From Gnetum montanum (taxonomy: Eukaryota > Streptophyta > Gnetopsida > Gnetales > Gnetaceae): 64,000 nt of DNA. Of this stretch, positions 21,640 through 32,684 are shown piece by piece. Numbering within the stretch: position 1 is the first letter of the stretch; every line of letters begins with the position of its first letter. A program made the position numbers and the translations under genes. The notes below the pieces were generated by a model that saw nothing but the letters and a program-made list of their open reading frames with translations, was not told the origin of the DNA and did no database searches. The stretch covers positions 60,761 through 124,760 of the forward strand of contig MNCI01005986.1 of NCBI GenBank assembly GCA_015680685.1, written 5' to 3'.

Positions 21640-23880
21640 GTGGTTGCAGTGGCTGTACAACAAAGAGGATAAAGATTATAGTGAGTTGATTACAAAAGAG
21701 AAAATTTATTTCAAAATTGGCACTTATCACTTGTTTCCCACAAAGAGACTGAATAGAATATCAACTTATGTGGCTAGATGAAGCACTATTTAGATGGGAA
21801 AATTCAATGCAAACATCACCCATCTCTATTTCCTCAAGATCCAACAGTGATTTGAGGAGAAAAAGGTAGGGAAATTAACACTTCCATTTCCTTGCCTTAT
21901 CAAGAAGCTATGTAAGCAAGTTGGTATCCTGGGATATACCATAGACATCTTTAGGAAGGTCCAAAATGTTTTCTACATTGAAATGCTCCGACCAGTATCA
22001 TTGAAGAAGGATTAGCTGGAGAAACAAATAGGCACTAGGGAAACCACTCAAACTAATATGCAATAATAGCAAGCAAGATCCAATGGCCAAAAGTAAGAAC
22101 AAGAGCAATGGTAGCAATAAGAACAACAATAATAGCAAGTTCCACCACTGCCACTGCAAGATTATAGGCCTTCAATGAGTCATCTGTAGCAAATTGCAAA
22201 GACTATTATGTGGGGAACATGTGAGGAAGCCAATTTATATAAAGTAATTGATGATGTAGTCAAGCCAATAATCTCAAAAAATCTTGTAAATGGCCAAATT
22301 TCATTACAATTAGGAGGGGGGAAATGGTCATAGGAGATTTTTAGGAACGTTGCATCATTCCAAGTGTTGCTCAAAATTGGAGAAGGAGCCATAGTTGTGA
22401 ATATGTAGCACAAGGATGCAACAAGAGCCATAGAAGTGATCACTAATCACATAAAAGAATCTTTTAATGTTCATGTTGTGTTGTCATTAGATTTTTCTAG
22501 AGCTAGAGATGCTCAAATGTTAGCTAGTACCTCGATAATTCCTGCAAATCATGAGGATGTGCTTGATAGACTGTTGTAGATAGGATGGGTTATGAAAAAT
22601 ATTTTTAACATCCCAAGTGATGTCACTATAGTACAATCATAATTAATAGCAATCAAGGAAAGGTTGATCATGGTAGAAACTAGGGCAAAGCATCCAAAAA
22701 CTGAAGTTTGCAAATTATAGGAAGAGCTCATGACCCTGAGAGATGAATGGAGAGATCCAAAACAATAGATTTTACTTGACCAACTAGAGCAGTTCAAAAT
22801 CAAGTAGATCAATTTCCTCATGTAGTACAACAAGAAAATGGAGAACAAGAAGGAGAAGGTGGTGTGGGATGTCTCAGTAGTAGAAGCACAAACTTACGCA
22901 CATGCTAAGGCGCTCACTATATTACAGAAGGAGAACAAGAAAATTGCTACAAATAATGCTCAATTGACCAACATAGAGAAGCAAAAGAATGTCTTTGAAG
23001 AAAGCATCCATTAGTTAAGAGAATAACTAGTGATGACCAAACAAGATATGAGAAGCCTAGCATGAGAGAATAGAACCCTCTCAATGGGGGATGTACACAT
23101 AATAAGATAGAAATCAACTATTGAAATAAGCATGTGCCAAAATGAAGTAAAGAGGCATGAAAGGCTCAAAGAACATTTCTGTGATCAAGTGAGCATGTAC
23201 AAACAGATTAATGAAAAATAAATCCAGGTGGCTAAGGCTCAAATCAACTTAATATCAACAGAAAATCCATATTGGTAGCCTATATTGGATAGCTTTGCTC
23301 ATGTCCACCAAGCAAAAATAAAAAATAAATACATGCAAATAGAGGATTTTATAGAGTACATGGGGTTAGCTAACCTTCATTATGCTAACCTAGCCATGTT
23401 AACAAAAGATAAGCCCAAGAATAAACTTGAACAACAAGTAGCAGTCGTGTATGCATTGTATGAAAAAGAGTTTGTAGATAGACAAGATGCCTCAAAAAAA
23501 CTACATGTGATAAACTTTGAATTAGAATTGGTTAAAGCTAGCTATCAAGCCTAGAAAGATGTTACAGTGAACCTGGCCAAATGATTGTCTAACTATCAAG
23601 AGTTACACAAAAGGGCTAGGGCATTTAAAGAAGAATGAAGGCAGTTTACGATGTAGTATGTTAGGGCCAATTAGATGTTCCCACAGCTACCATGTCCATG
23701 AAATGTACCGGCCCCATCACATATTACACGACAAGCATGGATAGTACATGACCCTAGAATAGAGGAAGAGAAGCTTCAGAAACTACTAAATCAATACCAA
23801 TTCAAGAATCTTGACTATAAAGGGAAGTAGCCAGTGGAGGAGCCACCATTGCTAGGAACTAAATCTACATTGAGCTTCTT
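21640..23880 (+). pseudogene. Envelope-position ORF of outer Athila-like element
   Basis: A heavily broken plus-strand ORF. Near 21880-21960 it reads LPFPCLIKKLCKQVGI, matching LSFPHLIRKLCKRIGI in the minus-strand ORF at 40967-41332. Upstream ITKEKIYFKIGTYHLFP also aligns with that ORF. From about 22850 it becomes a Lys/Glu/Gln-rich coiled coil. MQIEDFIEYMGLANLHYANL (23330-23390) matches LHIEEMIEYMELFKLHYANL of the other element, and NYQELHKRARAF matches NYQALQDTLRAF. In Athila elements an extra ORF between pol and the 3' LTR is often called envelope-like. I see no clear membrane segment here. Function is unknown. Stops are frequent, so no long product is expected. Confidence 0.7.
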
Positions 23881-24004
23881 CAATTTTTATCTTTTTTTTG
23901 TAGTACAAATGTGTCTAAAATCTATAAAATAGCACTGCAGCATTTAGTGTCATGTATATAGTCAATCAATCATGTATAGTCAAATCTACTTCCAATTTTG
24001 TAAG

Positions 24005-24063
24005 GGACTCTATCCTCATTTTGTTTTAACTCAAGGACAAGTTTCCAGTTAGTCATGGGGGTA
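24005..24063 (+). other. 3' internal end and polypurine tract of outer element
   Basis: AACTCAAGGACAAGTTTCC followed by CATGGGGGTA stands directly before the LTR at 24064. The minus-strand element at 38905 has the matching CTTGAGGATAAG and TGTGGGGGTA before its LTR, which supports common ancestry. Confidence 0.65.
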
Positions 24064-24940
24064 TGATAAAGTCAACTTTTCATCACCAACAATCTCACAT
24101 CAATGATGTCATTTATTCAATATCATAGCATATGCTATGTCAACATTGATATGATATCTCAATATGTGTGTAGCCTTATAAATATGACACTTGGGTGCAC
24201 AATCTACATAGCTTTTCATTCCATAGTAACAACATTCTGTCAGTTTCATTCCATGAATTTAGACTTAGCACTTAGAAGTGTTAATGCCCACAATGTCGTG
24301 TGACTTAGTGAATAGCATCTTTATTCGACCAAAATGTACTTGGGTGCAGTTTGCTAATGGAAGTAAAGATCGAATAACTTCTCACCATTGTAGTATTCTC
24401 CTAGTTTACCATTTTACTTAGAATAATGTTTACTATTTTCTAGTTAATGTTTTACTTTTCCATGTACTTTACTATTACTATTATTAGTAAGTGGAATGCA
24501 TATGATTGATCTCAAGTACTTAAGTGTAATTGCTTGGTAACTTTGTAGTATTAACACTTGGTACGCTCAATAGCGGTATGCTTGGTATCCTAGTAGTGGT
24601 TACACAAAGCCTAAGGTGTGTACGGAAGATCAAGGGTAGATGTTCATCATCATAGGCTAGGATAGATGCATTTATTAATTTTACTTAGATTTAGAAACCA
24701 TTTCCATTTTCATTATATTTGCCACGAGTAATGATGGTTGAACAATATCAGATATCATATACCTCATAGTGAACTAAACCATGCACATGGACTTCAATAG
24801 CTCCACATGGAAAGACAACAATCTCAAACTTAAACTAATTGCTAGCATATTACATTGCCTCATCCATGAATTATAATCAAGTTGTGCATGAACGTCCATA
24901 ACTTGTATGATTGGGTGTTGGATTGCTCCACAACTCATCA
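24064..24940 (+). repeat. 3' LTR of outer element
   Basis: 877 bp, the partner of 1847-2730. A TATA box TATAAATA is at 24177-24184. It ends CTCATCA, followed by the target duplication ATAAA. Confidence 0.88.
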
Positions 24941-24945
24941 ATAAA

Positions 24946-25250
24946 GTAATGAGAAATTATTATTTTAGGAAGAGTAGAACATGTCATTAAACATTCTATT
25001 CTGTTATGATAAAAGAACTATTTTGTGGATGTTGTATGTCACAATTCTATTTTGAGAATTAAAAGTTAAAAAAGCTTGGGTTGACAAAAGTACCATACTC
25101 ACAATAGTATACAAGTTTACATCACCTACTTAAAGAGTTTAAAGTTAAACTATATTTTAACTTAGGATATTGGATTTTGTGTTGTCCTAAGTTATTGATT
25201 TGTGTTTTCTTAGACCTTGTAACTTTTTTTTCACCAAATTGTAAAATATA
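24946..25250. repeat. Dispersed AT-rich repeat, copy 2
   Basis: This host flank of the outer element is similar to 1-300 in order and orientation, up to TTAGACCTTGTaACTTTTTT. Similarity fades beyond about 25250. Confidence 0.6.
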
Positions 25251-26288
25251 AAAGGCATTTCATGCTTCAACTACATCCTTGAATGGATCTCTCTTTAGTC
25301 TATTTTGTTTCTATTTTGTTTACAAGGAGCCTTTAGTAAGAAGTGACAACCTATGAGAACAAGGTTAGATCATTTTCCTACCCTGAGAGAAAAGGTTTTT
25401 CAAGATTAATTGCAAAGATGAAAACTTGAAAAAGCATCCCAGAATGATTAGGCCTTTATTTTTATATTCTAAGGTCTCATCTCTCTTCCATGTTCATTTA
25501 TTTTTATGCTATAATATTTTCTTTATTTAATATATTTTATTTTTAGATCAAACACCATATCATCTACATGATAAATAAAGTCAAGAAAGTAAAAATGCTT
25601 GAAATAGCTAATACAACTTTTTCATAAGCAAATTAGCTCACACTCTTTGCAACTCAATGTATCAAATTCAAAGCCCTACATTAACACCCCCCATGCTAGC
25701 ATCAAAGCATGTTTCAAGGATTAATAACACAATCCAATACTCTTATCAAAGAATAAAGAAAAACATAAAGTCATCCATCGTAATTGGAACAAAGGTATCA
25801 TGATGAAGAATAATGTAATTTTTAATAAAAAATAAAATTCTAAAATATAATAAAAATAAGAATTTCTAAGCATAAATTATGTCATAGAGGAGTGTATCCT
25901 TTGTCTTTCAAATAAATAAAATATTCTAGTTGGAGCAAATAAGGATTGAACATGCATAATATGGATTCACAATCTATTGCCTAAAGCCACTTCAAGTGAG
26001 AAAAGTAATGTATTGCTTTGAGTATATTTCTTCCTTCCATACAAGGGCAACCAAATATTTTTTCCCAAAATAAATACAACATAGAAAATTTTACTTATAA
26101 ATGAAATAAATCTTAATCATCATTCACCCCAAGATATACAATCCAATTAGAACTTTATAATTTACTAAGCCAATAATAGATGGCTTAAGTGGTTAGCTCA
26201 TTATCTTGTTAGACAAAAGGTTACTTGTTTGAGTCATACTTTAGGCATCATTATATTCCTCTATAATTTCTCTAATGTAGCCTATTAG
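25251..26288. other. AT-rich intergenic sequence, nothing assigned
   Basis: No coding or structural feature is recognisable. It precedes the 3' end of the SET-domain pseudogene on the minus strand. Confidence 0.55.
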
Positions 26289-27300
26289 CTATATGTCTTG
26301 GACTATACTTATAGTCATTCTTTTTGGTTCCAACACCCTCTCACCATCTTTTGATGCTCCAGCACCAATGAATTTATAGTTGTATGTGAGCTCCTCACCA
26401 ATTTCAATGTCACGGCATGCATGCAGACCAATTCGGAACACCCTTGAATCTAAAATGTCTGTAAAAGCTCTATATATAGATAAGTTGCTTTCACAGCTGC
26501 AACAACATGAAGAATACCAGGATTTTTGTGTTAAGTCATATGTGCTAGAATCTATTACACACAACTAGGTGTAACTATAATTCATGCAGAATGCTCAATG
26601 TCTAATTAGTAGAAGAAGAAAAAATTAGGCTTTTACTGCATATGTAAAGTAAATTGCATAAAATATACCAATCTTAGTAACAAACCTATGATTCATAAAA
26701 CATGCAACATTTGAGACTCTAAATCCATCAACCACCAATATATCTTCCTAGACACCAGCTGGATGGTCCAAATTAAAGAGATAACTGTATCCAAATGCTA
26801 AGATTCAATGCCTCTGAAAACGGCTAGAGCATACAACATCCAAAATTAAATCTTAAAATCCACATCACCTGGCTACGTAATCTGGATAATGTTTACTCTG
26901 TTGATCAGCTTCTTTTTCAGACAAAACTTCTCCTACATACTCTAATACAAATTTTCCTCTGTTGCCAACATCAATGCAAAATAAACGGTCATGAAGGGTT
27001 AAAAGGTTGATATTTGGATTGGATTCAGTGATAAATTTCTTTAAAAATTTTTCATAAAAAAAAATTCTGAAACTGGTGCAATAAATCCAAGGGGGGTCTT
27101 AGTAGAGGTAAGTAAAAATCTCAGTTTTAATTTCAGATATTTAAGACACGTTCATATTCATTTACCTTGGTATCCTTTCAGGAGTCCTTACACCCCATCC
27201 CTATCTTTGTGTTCTAAAACCCTCCAAAGGAATCTTGAGGCCTTTCTGCAGTTCGAAGATGAAGTTTGTTCCACATTTGCATCTTTTGTTACACTCCACA
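26289..27300 (-). pseudogene. SUVR/SUVH-like histone H3K9 methyltransferase, SET exons
   Basis: Four minus-strand exons. Exon 1 (27300-27166) has the pre-SET end CNKRCKCGTN, then QKGLKIPLEGFRTQ and GWGVRTPERIP. Exon 2 (26958-26869) begins the SET core, GKFVLEYVGEVLSEKEAD. Exon 3 (about 26810-26686) has YSYLFNLD and VSNVACFMNHS. Exon 4 (26496-26289) completes the NHSC motif across the splice (MNHS plus CESNL), then RIGLHACRDIEIGEELTYNY. Donors are GT and acceptors AG, and the exon 1-2 and 3-4 phases agree. SET enzymes of this group methylate histone H3K9 in chromatin. Stops occur after FRTQR, in exon 3 before ILAFGYS, and after DHPAGV. A pre-SET Cys appears as Phe (GTNF). By eye it is closest to SUVR5-type proteins, but the subfamily is not certain. 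The rest of the gene is missing or lies beyond the inserted elements. Confidence 0.8.
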
Positions 27301-27319
27301 CTGTGGATTGTTAGCCACC

Positions 27320-28517
27320 TGTTGAGGCCAACCTCACCCATGCTAGGCATAGGGCCTTGTTTGAACAAGTTTAATATCGCAAAAAAATCAAAAGTCGTAC
27401 AGTATTAACATGTCAAGCTCTCATGGTTTTAATTAAATGTACTTTCATGGGCTTGAATAACCCATAAATTGGAAAATGCATTGAACCTGGTCAAAGAATG
27501 CAACTATCCAACACACATCCAACTCGTGCACAACTATCCAACACAGATACATTGAACCTGGTCAAAGAATGCAACTATCCAACACACATCCAACTCGTGC
27601 CAACTATCCATGGGACACATGTCGGTAGATCTGCTTTCTTCCAATCTCACAGCCGTTGATTCCATTCTTAAATTTCATGCCCGAGCTTGGTCCAACCCTA
27701 TAAATACCCTGTCAATTCACATAAATAGGAGGAAGAGCCAGAGTCTGCAGCAACCATTTTCTATTTTGCTAGCAGGCAACACCGACAGCGAAGGCGTTTT
27801 TGGCAATCTTCTCTCTTCTATCGGTAGGTGACAAGAGCAACTGACAGCGGAGGCGTTTTCGGCAATCTTCTCTCTTCTATCGACAGGCGACAAGAGCGTG
27901 AAACGCACGGTGAACATCAACAGCAGTTGTAGGAAGATTGCAGATGACAGTGTGCTTGCCTTGCAGTAGCAATTGTTGAACGACGATTTTCTGTTTTCTC
28001 ATACAGAAACAGACATGTTTTTTTTTCTTTTCTTTTTCTTTTCTGCCCACACAGTAGAGACCAACGCCCTCTTTCTGCCTATAAACAGAAACCTAGCATG
28101 GACAGGTTGTATGCACATCGTTTTGTTCTTTATTTATTTGTTTTCAAACAACACAACAGGATAGATTTTTCTCTCTGCCATCTCCAAGCGCAGAAGCAGT
28201 CGTGATTGCCATCTCCAAGCGCAGAAGCAGTCGTGATGGCAGATAACTTTTATAGTTTTCAATATTATTATTTGCATTTTATTTTGAATTATTGTACTCT
28301 TTTAAATTGCACAAATTATTTAACTTTTCAATATTCTTATTAAATTTAAAGCTTTTAATATTTTGTTTAAAATATTGTTATTATTGTTTTGTCACATAGC
28401 CCTTTCCAGCTGAGACTATTCCCGAGTTTCTGTACCCAAACGGGAGGCACCCTAGGCGATAGTCTCCTAAAACGAGTTTTCACAAGTGTTGGTGGCATGT
28501 CCAAAATTTACACATCA
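27320..28517 (+). repeat. 5' LTR with private tandem duplications
   Basis: 1198 bp against 1050 bp in the other LTR. The extra length is three local tandem duplications: about 71 bp around 27478-27600, about 50 bp around 27795-27897, and about 30 bp at 28178-28240. Each is single in the right LTR. TATAAATA at 27699-27706 is the likely TATA box (32992-32999 in the other copy). Confidence 0.85.
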
Positions 28518-28526
28518 AGACCTTTT

Positions 28527-28543
28527 TGGCATTAGAAGAAGAG
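28527..28543 (+). other. Primer-binding site of the 27-kb gypsy element
   Basis: TGGCATTAGAAGAAGAG lies about ten bases after the LTR. It matches the site of the Tat/Ogre-like element except at positions consistent with G/A and C/T transitions. Confidence 0.5.
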
Positions 28544-29038
28544 TAGTTTCTCAACCTTTTATGTTTTTTTTTTTTTTTGAAAAAAGAAATTATTATCATT
28601 TTTTTTACTATTTGTTTTATTTTTGTCTCCCTATTTTCAGTTTTATTGCTCTATTTTAGTTTTATTTTCAAATCTCCAATTTATATTTTAGCAATCCATT
28701 TTTTTTAATTTGTTTTTCTGAAATTTAATTGAGGTAATTTAAATCATTTTACTTTCAATTTACTTTTCTGAAATTTTGTAATTTCAATTTTACTTTTAAA
28801 TAAATAAAAATAAAAATATAACATTCAAATGTTTTTTTCATTTTCTTTAATTTTCACAGTTTATTAGCATTTTATATTTCCTGTTATTTTTCATTTTATG
28901 AATGACTCTTCTTATAGAACATCTCAACAAAGAACTCATACTGCTACCTCTAATTAAGCAGCTACTCATCAATTTACTTTAAGAAAATAACGAGCTTCAC
29001 TTTTTTCAAATTCAATTCCTAATAAACCTCAAACTAAG
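28544..29038 (+). other. Leader of the 27-kb gypsy element
   Basis: T-rich untranslated sequence up to the gag ATG at 29039. No other feature is evident. Confidence 0.5.
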
Positions 29039-31004
29039 ATGGCAACCCATCAACCCCTGGCTCCCTTAGTAAGAAACCCTTTTAATTTTTATAACTACCA
29101 TGACATACCAAAATCCCTTCAGAACATAAATCTGTTCTTCGATCCTACAACCCCTACGAATGATGCCCGCCAACACATACAATGTTTTGAAACCTTATTA
29201 GGGATCCACAACATTGTACATAATGATGTGGCATGTAGAGTGTTCGTAACAACATTTAGGACCAAAGCAACCCAATGGTTCTTAATGCTTCCTGATGCCT
29301 CTATTAACACATGGCAAGAATTTAAAAATAAGTTTCTGAATCAATGTGACAAATTTACAAGCCCTGCTATCGCATCAAGTAACTTTACCAGCCTAAGAAA
29401 GCTACCTGGGGAAAATGTTAGGGATTATAACCTTAGTTTCCTTCATCAACTAGCCTATGTGCCAAATGAGATGCGACCACAACCAGATGGTATCCTCAAC
29501 TTCTATCTCTCTACTATTGATCCATTCTTCGCTTATGCTATCAAATCTAATCCCAACATAACAGAAATACAAGGTGCAATGTCAAAAGCTGTGGAATTAG
29601 AGCAAATAACCCTTATGAATAGCATCTAAACCCAATTTGGGATTATGAGTGTTAGTAACCCTATGCAATCAAACTCACTCCTACCAACTTTTCAAACGTC
29701 TAATGTTATGCCTCAAGTTATTTCTCCTTTTCAATCAACTCAACCTTTAAGTAATTACTCACAAGGCCCCATGTCCTTTTCATTCTTACCATCCAACATT
29801 GGTTTGAATGATGGCCAATCAAAAGCCTTGATTTAATCAATTATAAATCCAAACGGGACATCAAATTTTATTGAACCACTAATCCAAACCCAAGATCAAA
29901 TGACCCAAATACTCACTTCACTACAAAAACTATCCAATGAAGTGGTCAAACTAAAGAGAAACAATATCAAAGGTACTATACAACCAGAAAAACCAAGTGT
30001 ATCAATCAATGATGATTATTGTCGTCTTCATAATACGAGGCAACATTCCGAAAAGACTTGTTCTCAATTCATGGCATTGTATGGTGACAATACCCAAGGG
30101 CAGCAAAATGGAAAAACTCCTATCATGGTCCTTAATGTACCTCATGAGACAGAAAATGAAGAGGTTTCCTCATTAGAACAAATTATGGTAGGCGACCCTA
30201 ACCCACACAACACTCGCTACCGCAAAATTAGTGACATTATGAATGCTACACAACAACAAACTAGGAACAATTCCTATACACCTCCAAATAGAAGATTTCC
30301 TAGTCAAAACAATGCAAACAACCAATCCAGGTCATCCCAAGTAATTGCCCCACAACGACCAAACCCCCCTTCTATACTTAGAAGAGTTTCATCTCAATAA
30401 GAAGCCAAAAATGATCATAAGAATTATGATTTGGTTGAGGACTTAGAAAGAGTTAAAGCCAACATTTCGATGTATGACCTCCTACACTTTAACGAAATGA
30501 ATGAAGTGATTTGGGATATGGTTCATATACCCGTAGCCCAAAGAGAAAAATCCCCAATTCATGAAAGGCAAGTTCACTTTGCAGAAAGTCCTAACATGTT
30601 ATCAGTACAAAATGTGGATAATTCCATGTCTAGCAAAAAGGACCATCCCCCTTTCCTAACCACTTTTATTATTTTAGGAAAGAATGTCCATAACTACTTA
30701 ATGGATTCCGGTGCAACTATTAGTATTATGCCTCTTGACATTTGTAACACCTTAGGAGCACAAATGATACCACAAACTAAAAGTGTGATTCAACTTGATG
30801 GATCTAGCGTACCTGTGGTAGGGTTATTAAAAGGAGTAAAGGTACAACTTAAGAAATGCCCTACATTTACATGTTATACAGATATCCTAGTAGTTGACAT
30901 GAAACCCACATATGGTGTGCTCTTATCTAGGACTTTTGGAGCTAAGTTTGGGGGCTTCTTTAGGTCAAATTTCTTGGAATTATTGATCCCTATCAAAGGA
31001 AAAT
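29039..31004 (+). pseudogene. Gag-protease of the 27-kb gypsy element
   Basis: One plus-strand frame from ATG 29039 runs into the gap, broken by stops at 29627, 29834 and 30398. The capsid-like domain includes FVTTFRTKATQWFLMLPDAS and WQEFKNKFLNQC. A CX2HX4HX4C-type knuckle, YCRLHNTRQHSEKTC, is near 30017-30060. The protease shows YLMDSGATISIMPLDIC, with DSGA catalytic, and TYGVLLSRTFGAKFGG. All segments share one frame, so a Gag-Pro polyprotein is likely with only three point stops. Gag packages RNA and the protease matures the particle. The remainder is lost in the N run. Confidence 0.82.
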
Positions 31005-31824
31005 NNNNNNNNNNNNNNNNNNNNNNNNNNNNNNNNNNNNNNNNNNNNNNNNNNNNNNNNNNNNNNNNNNNNNNNNNNNNNNNNNNNNNNNNNNNNNNNN
31101 NNNNNNNNNNNNNNNNNNNNNNNNNNNNNNNNNNNNNNNNNNNNNNNNNNNNNNNNNNNNNNNNNNNNNNNNNNNNNNNNNNNNNNNNNNNNNNNNNNNN
31201 NNNNNNNNNNNNNNNNNNNNNNNNNNNNNNNNNNNNNNNNNNNNNNNNNNNNNNNNNNNNNNNNNNNNNNNNNNNNNNNNNNNNNNNNNNNNNNNNNNNN
31301 NNNNNNNNNNNNNNNNNNNNNNNNNNNNNNNNNNNNNNNNNNNNNNNNNNNNNNNNNNNNNNNNNNNNNNNNNNNNNNNNNNNNNNNNNNNNNNNNNNNN
31401 NNNNNNNNNNNNNNNNNNNNNNNNNNNNNNNNNNNNNNNNNNNNNNNNNNNNNNNNNNNNNNNNNNNNNNNNNNNNNNNNNNNNNNNNNNNNNNNNNNNN
31501 NNNNNNNNNNNNNNNNNNNNNNNNNNNNNNNNNNNNNNNNNNNNNNNNNNNNNNNNNNNNNNNNNNNNNNNNNNNNNNNNNNNNNNNNNNNNNNNNNNNN
31601 NNNNNNNNNNNNNNNNNNNNNNNNNNNNNNNNNNNNNNNNNNNNNNNNNNNNNNNNNNNNNNNNNNNNNNNNNNNNNNNNNNNNNNNNNNNNNNNNNNNN
31701 NNNNNNNNNNNNNNNNNNNNNNNNNNNNNNNNNNNNNNNNNNNNNNNNNNNNNNNNNNNNNNNNNNNNNNNNNNNNNNNNNNNNNNNNNNNNNNNNNNNN
31801 NNNNNNNNNNNNNNNNNNNNNNNN
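31005..31824. other. Assembly gap (820 N)
   Basis: Undetermined bases. Any ORF drawn through this run on either strand is an artefact. RT and integrase of the surrounding element would be expected here but need about 3 kb, so the gap size may be nominal or the element deleted. Confidence 1.
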
Positions 31825-32684
31825 GAGAGTGGTTAGTCATAATTACCAGGTGACCTTGGAAAATTCTATCCTTTTCTCTCATAAGCCCAAGCCCTCAGGT
31901 ATGATGATCCATGGCTATCCTGTGAACAACGGGGTGAAGTGTGTTCATTTCTACTTGAGAATCCTTAGCCACCCAAGAGACCTGTTATGATGCCACCAAT
32001 CAAAAGCACATACACAAGGGTTGAACTGCACCATGGGCAAAGTTTCCAAAAGGATCATGCTCTTCGACAGTGCAGCTAATCGGCCAAACTCGTGTTGGAA
32101 TTCCTACCTCAAGAATGAAGTACATCATGAGCAAAGTTTCCTTAAAAAAAATAAAACAAAAAATGAGGACCGTGTTCATTGGCAGTGTAATAAGTTCTTG
32201 AGTGTGATGGGGTTCAGCAACAATCCTCACCCTAACCTCCATTTCCCATTTTAAATTTAAGTTTTTCAAAAAAAAAAACCAAGGAAAAATCTGAAAGTTG
32301 TGGTTACTATGATCTAACATGAGTTTTAGCTCATCCTCCTCATTATGTTTTGTATAAGTCACTTGCTCAAAATAGTTTGCATACTTTTACTGTTACCTTG
32401 TAAGAATATTGAGAATGAGAGCTTAAGCACATATCTACGTATATATATATAATTACACATATATATCTATAAATCTTAGTTAAAATAATGATAAATTATA
32501 TTTTTAGATTTTAATGGTTGTTTGGATGGCCTATGTCGATGTCTCTTTCAATTATTTGGTTATTTTGATCATGTTTAGAACATTATAGTTTACTTTCAAG
32601 TTTGCATTTCTTGTTTCATGTTGTTTTTGTTTTCCCATCTATTGCATTTTCATTCAGAATTTTCTAGGTCGTTTGGGGGCTAAG
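31825..32684 (+). other. 3' internal region of the 27-kb gypsy element
   Basis: Sequence from the gap to the 3' LTR has short broken frames without recognisable motifs. It ends with the purine-rich GTTTGGGGGCTAAG. Confidence 0.5.

Larger units (their letters stand above)
1847..24940 (+). mobile_element. Outer non-autonomous Athila-like LTR retrotransposon
   Basis: Direct LTRs at 1847-2730 and 24064-24940 begin TG and end CA. They are flanked by the 5-bp duplication ATAAA (1842-1846 and 24941-24945). A decayed tRNA-Asp-type primer site follows the first LTR and a GGGGG purine tract precedes the second. Without the nested 17.9-kb element (3231-21113 plus one TTAAC), the internal region is only about 3.4 kb. 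It encodes one broken ORF (about 21640-23880) related to the envelope-position ORF of the Athila-like element at 38-51 kb. I found no gag, protease, RT or integrase. It is therefore best read as a deletion derivative that needs a relative's proteins. Confidence 0.85.

Noticed and set aside
23285-23554. Independent small gene for an 89-residue protein
   Set aside because: Its sequence matches the extra ORF of the Athila-like element at 39656-39931, so it is a fragment of the outer element's ORF.
30980-31990. Long ORFs crossing 31005-31824
   Set aside because: They are open only because the N run contains no stops. Only the plus-strand part before 31005 is supported as protease.
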